This document shows positions 4,278-6,206 of a stretch of 6,206 bases of DNA, one piece after another. Within the stretch, counting starts at the first letter, position 1, and each line of letters opens with the position of its first letter. The notes beneath the pieces were generated by a model that saw nothing but the letters and a program-made list of their open reading frames with translations, did no database searches and was not told the DNA's origin. A program made the translations under genes and the position numbers. The DNA is taken from NCBI GenBank assembly GCA_050943675.1, contig JBMNPP010000163.1:1-6206 (forward strand), given 5' to 3'. The stretch is from Brooklawnia sp050943675. GTDB lineage: Bacteria > Actinomycetota > Actinomycetes > Propionibacteriales > Propionibacteriaceae.

Positions 4278-6206
4278 TTAGGCGAGGAAGGCTCTGATCA
4301 CGTCCTGCGGGACGGTGCTGTTGCGCTGGTCGTGGTCCATGGCGGCCACCGCGTACTTGTCGTTGTAACCGACCACCCAGCCGTGGGTGCGGGGCGGGTC
4401 GTCGTCGGTGAATTCCGCAGTGCCCGACTTGCCGGCCGTCAGCACGCCCTGCATGTCTGCCAGGGTGCCGGCCTGGACGACAGTTGTGGTCATGTCGCGC
4501 AGCATCTCGACCTCGTCAGCGCTCAGTTCGGTGGCCTCGACCTCCGGTTCGAAGCCGTGCACCAGCCACGGCACCACGGTGCGCCCGGCCCCGATGGAGG
4601 CTGCCTCGGCTGCCATCGCCATCGGTGAGGCCACCACCTGGCCCTGCCCGATGGAGTTCGCGGCGTGCTGCACCGCGTCGCCGTCGGTGGGCACTGAACC
4701 GTAGAAGGCATCGAACCCGGTCAGGTAATCGACCCCGATGCCCAGACTGGCTGCCGCTTGCGCCAGGTCGTCACCGTCGAGCACCCGATCCGCCTCATTC
4801 ATGAAGGCGGTATTGCACGATTCCTGCAGTGCGGTACGCAGGGTGATCCGGCCGGTCAGCGCGGCCGGGTAGCCGGGGTAGTTGTGGAAGATGCGGCCTC
4901 CGATCCGGGCGGTCGCGCTGCAATCAACCATGGTGTCCGGGGTGTAACCCTTGCGCAACAGTGCCAGGGCAGTGACCACCTTCATCGTCGAGCCCGGCGC
5001 GTAGCGGCCGGTGGTGACGAACGGCTGGGCCCCACTCTGCGGTGAACTGGCCGCCACCACGATGCCGCCGGTCGCCCGGTCAACCACCACCAGCATCACC
5101 AGCCGGTCATGGCCGGCCAGCAACTGCTCGGCCTTGAACTGCAGCTCAAGATCCATGGTCAACTGCAGCGGCTCACCAGTGACCGGCTCCAGGGCGAACA
5201 GCACCCGGTCCTCGGCCTTCTCGTCCTCTATCGGGCCGGGGCTCGGTGCCGGGCTGGCCGGTGGCGGCAGCTCAGCCAGTTGGGTCTGGCTGCGGTCGAT
5301 GATGGTGATGGTGTGGCCGGGCAGGCCACGCAGTTGCTCGTCGTGGATCGCCTGCAGCCCGCTCATCCCGACGATGTCGCCGGCCTGGACGGCCCCGCCG
5401 GCCTGCTCGATGATCTCGGCGGTGGCCTCACCAGCCGTGCCCAGCAACCCCCTGGCGAAGCTCGCCGACGGTGCCAGCGGCAGGGTGCCGGCATAGGCGG
5501 CCGCCCCCGGGATCCCGTCAATGGCTGCCGGCACCTCACCGGCGCGCAGCGTTATCGCCGGGACGAACGCCTGTGGCCCGTAGGCCTGCACCTGGGCGGC
5601 ATAGGCCTCGACGTCGACCTTGAGCAGCTCGGCCAGTGCCCGGGCTGATTCATCCACCTGCTCGGGTTCGGTCAGTGTCTTGTCGATACCCACCCGGTAA
5701 ACCTGCCGGTCCTCGACGATGCCGGCCCCATGCACGTCGATGATCGGGGCCCGCTTGGCGGGGGTGCGTTCGTGGTACAGCCGGGTGGTTGGCCCCAATT
5801 CGGGATGCACGATGCCCGGTGACCACTCGATCAGCCAGGCCGGGTCGCGGTATTGCAGTGCCGCAGTGCTGGCGAAGGTCCATTTGCCGTGGTCAAAGGT
5901 GTATTCGTGCTGCAATTGCACAGTGGCTTGCTGGCCCGTTTCGTCGAAGCTGACCTGGGCCACCTCCACCCGCGGCAGCAGGCCGGCCAACCCACTGGTG
6001 GCCTGGCTGTGGTCGAGGCTGGCCTGCTCGGCATCTCCGAGCAGTGGCAGGCCGGCGAATTCACCGGTGGTCAACGCCCGGGCCAATAGCTCGGCAACCT
6101 CGGGGGCCCCGGCAGGGGGCTCGGGCTCCTCGGGGCGGGCACATCCGGCCACGGCCAGCACGAACGCCAGCGTGATCGCCCACCAGGCCTGCCACCGTCG
6201 AGTCAC
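4278..6206 (-). CDS. Penicillin-binding lipoprotein, class B D,D-transpeptidase with MecA-N (NTF2-like) domain
   Basis: This 642-aa peptidoglycan transpeptidase cross-links stem peptides outside the membrane and is a beta-lactam target. Residues 1-22 form a lipoprotein signal with lipobox V19-A-G-C22, so it should be lipid-anchored. An NTF2-like MecA-N domain follows (about 33-147, with WLIEWSPGIVHPEL), then a class B dimerisation domain (about 150-300), a Pro-rich linker (313-325) and the transpeptidase domain (about 340-642). All three active-site motifs are present: S406-TM-K409, S463-C-N465 and K593-SG-T596. There is no glycosyltransferase domain. It resembles mycobacterial PBP-lipo (Rv2864c type). 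The usual RGxIxDRxG start of the dimerisation domain reads KRAPIIDVHG (151-160), so it is degenerate. The start is GTG at 6206, the last base of the window, so the true start could lie further upstream. The signal peptide beginning at once after this codon argues that it is correct. The gene stops with TAA 10 bases before the MscS-family gene. Confidence 0.94.
   Translation of the reverse strand: MTRRWQAWWAITLAFVLAVAGCARPEEPEPPAGAPEVAELLARALTTGEFAGLPLLGDAEQASLDHSQATSGLAGLLPRVEVAQVSFDETGQQATVQLQHEYTFDHGKWTFASTAALQYRDPAWLIEWSPGIVHPELGPTTRLYHERTPAKRAPIIDVHGAGIVEDRQVYRVGIDKTLTEPEQVDESARALAELLKVDVEAYAAQVQAYGPQAFVPAITLRAGEVPAAIDGIPGAAAYAGTLPLAPSASFARGLLGTAGEATAEIIEQAGGAVQAGDIVGMSGLQAIHDEQLRGLPGHTITIIDRSQTQLAELPPPASPAPSPGPIEDEKAEDRVLFALEPVTGEPLQLTMDLELQFKAEQLLAGHDRLVMLVVVDRATGGIVVAASSPQSGAQPFVTTGRYAPGSTMKVVTALALLRKGYTPDTMVDCSATARIGGRIFHNYPGYPAALTGRITLRTALQESCNTAFMNEADRVLDGDDLAQAAASLGIGVDYLTGFDAFYGSVPTDGDAVQHAANSIGQGQVVASPMAMAAEAASIGAGRTVVPWLVHGFEPEVEATELSADEVEMLRDMTTTVVQAGTLADMQGVLTAGKSGTAEFTDDDPPRTHGWVVGYNDKYAVAAMDHDQRNSTVPQDVIRAFLA

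Noticed and set aside
3531..4628. Long plus-strand open reading frame (365 codons) opposite the channel and PBP genes
   Set aside because: It spans two genes with strong family motifs on the other strand, its product has no domain pattern, and no good ribosome binding site was seen.
1..6206. CRISPR arrays, tRNA or rRNA genes, insertion sequences, phage genes
   Set aside because: Reading both strands shows no regularly spaced direct repeats, no tRNA-like cloverleaf, no transposase motifs and no terminal inverted repeats. Base composition is even apart from the short AT-richer promoter patch near 3300-3336.

Overview
The window looks like chromosomal DNA of a high-GC actinobacterium. Codons are strongly G/C-ended, GTG starts are common, one gene encodes a penicillin-binding lipoprotein of the kind found in Actinobacteria, and the layout resembles the ECF-transporter neighbourhoods of that phylum. 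Nothing in the sequence fixes the genus. All five complete or nearly complete genes, and the one clearly partial gene, lie on the minus strand, so the window reads from right (6206) to left (1).

Right half (6206 to 3392): a two-gene cell-envelope unit. A lipid-anchored class B penicillin-binding protein (MecA-N-like, dimerisation and transpeptidase domains) is followed 10 bases later by a small MscS-family mechanosensitive channel with its own ribosome binding site. The two are probably co-transcribed.

Centre (3391 to 3005): a 387-base gene-free leader. On the minus strand it holds a candidate promoter, a perfect 8-bp inverted repeat, and a clear cobalamin (adenosylcobalamin-type) riboswitch. 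The riboswitch is followed by a short linker that can fold over the ribosome binding site of the next gene.

Left half (3004 to 1): four genes, each joined to the next by a 4-base overlap or a gap of a few bases, all downstream of the riboswitch. They encode (a) an exported, membrane-anchored alpha/alpha-barrel protein of the prenyltransferase/squalene-cyclase repeat superfamily, resembling the alpha domain of animal intrinsic factor and transcobalamin; (b) an exported, membrane-anchored protein resembling DUF4430, the fold of the beta domain of those vitamin B12 carriers; (c) a long ECF-transporter T component (EcfT/CbiQ family); and (d) the start of an ECF ATPase (EcfA/CbiO family), cut by the left edge.

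The best reading is a vitamin B12 (or other corrinoid) uptake operon. Two separately encoded, membrane-tethered proteins would together form an intrinsic-factor-like corrinoid-binding receptor outside the cell and hand its ligand to an ECF transporter, and the operon would be shut down when intracellular cobalamin is high. The substrate-binding S component is not in the window. The riboswitch and the domain identities come from sequence patterns; the joint function is inference.
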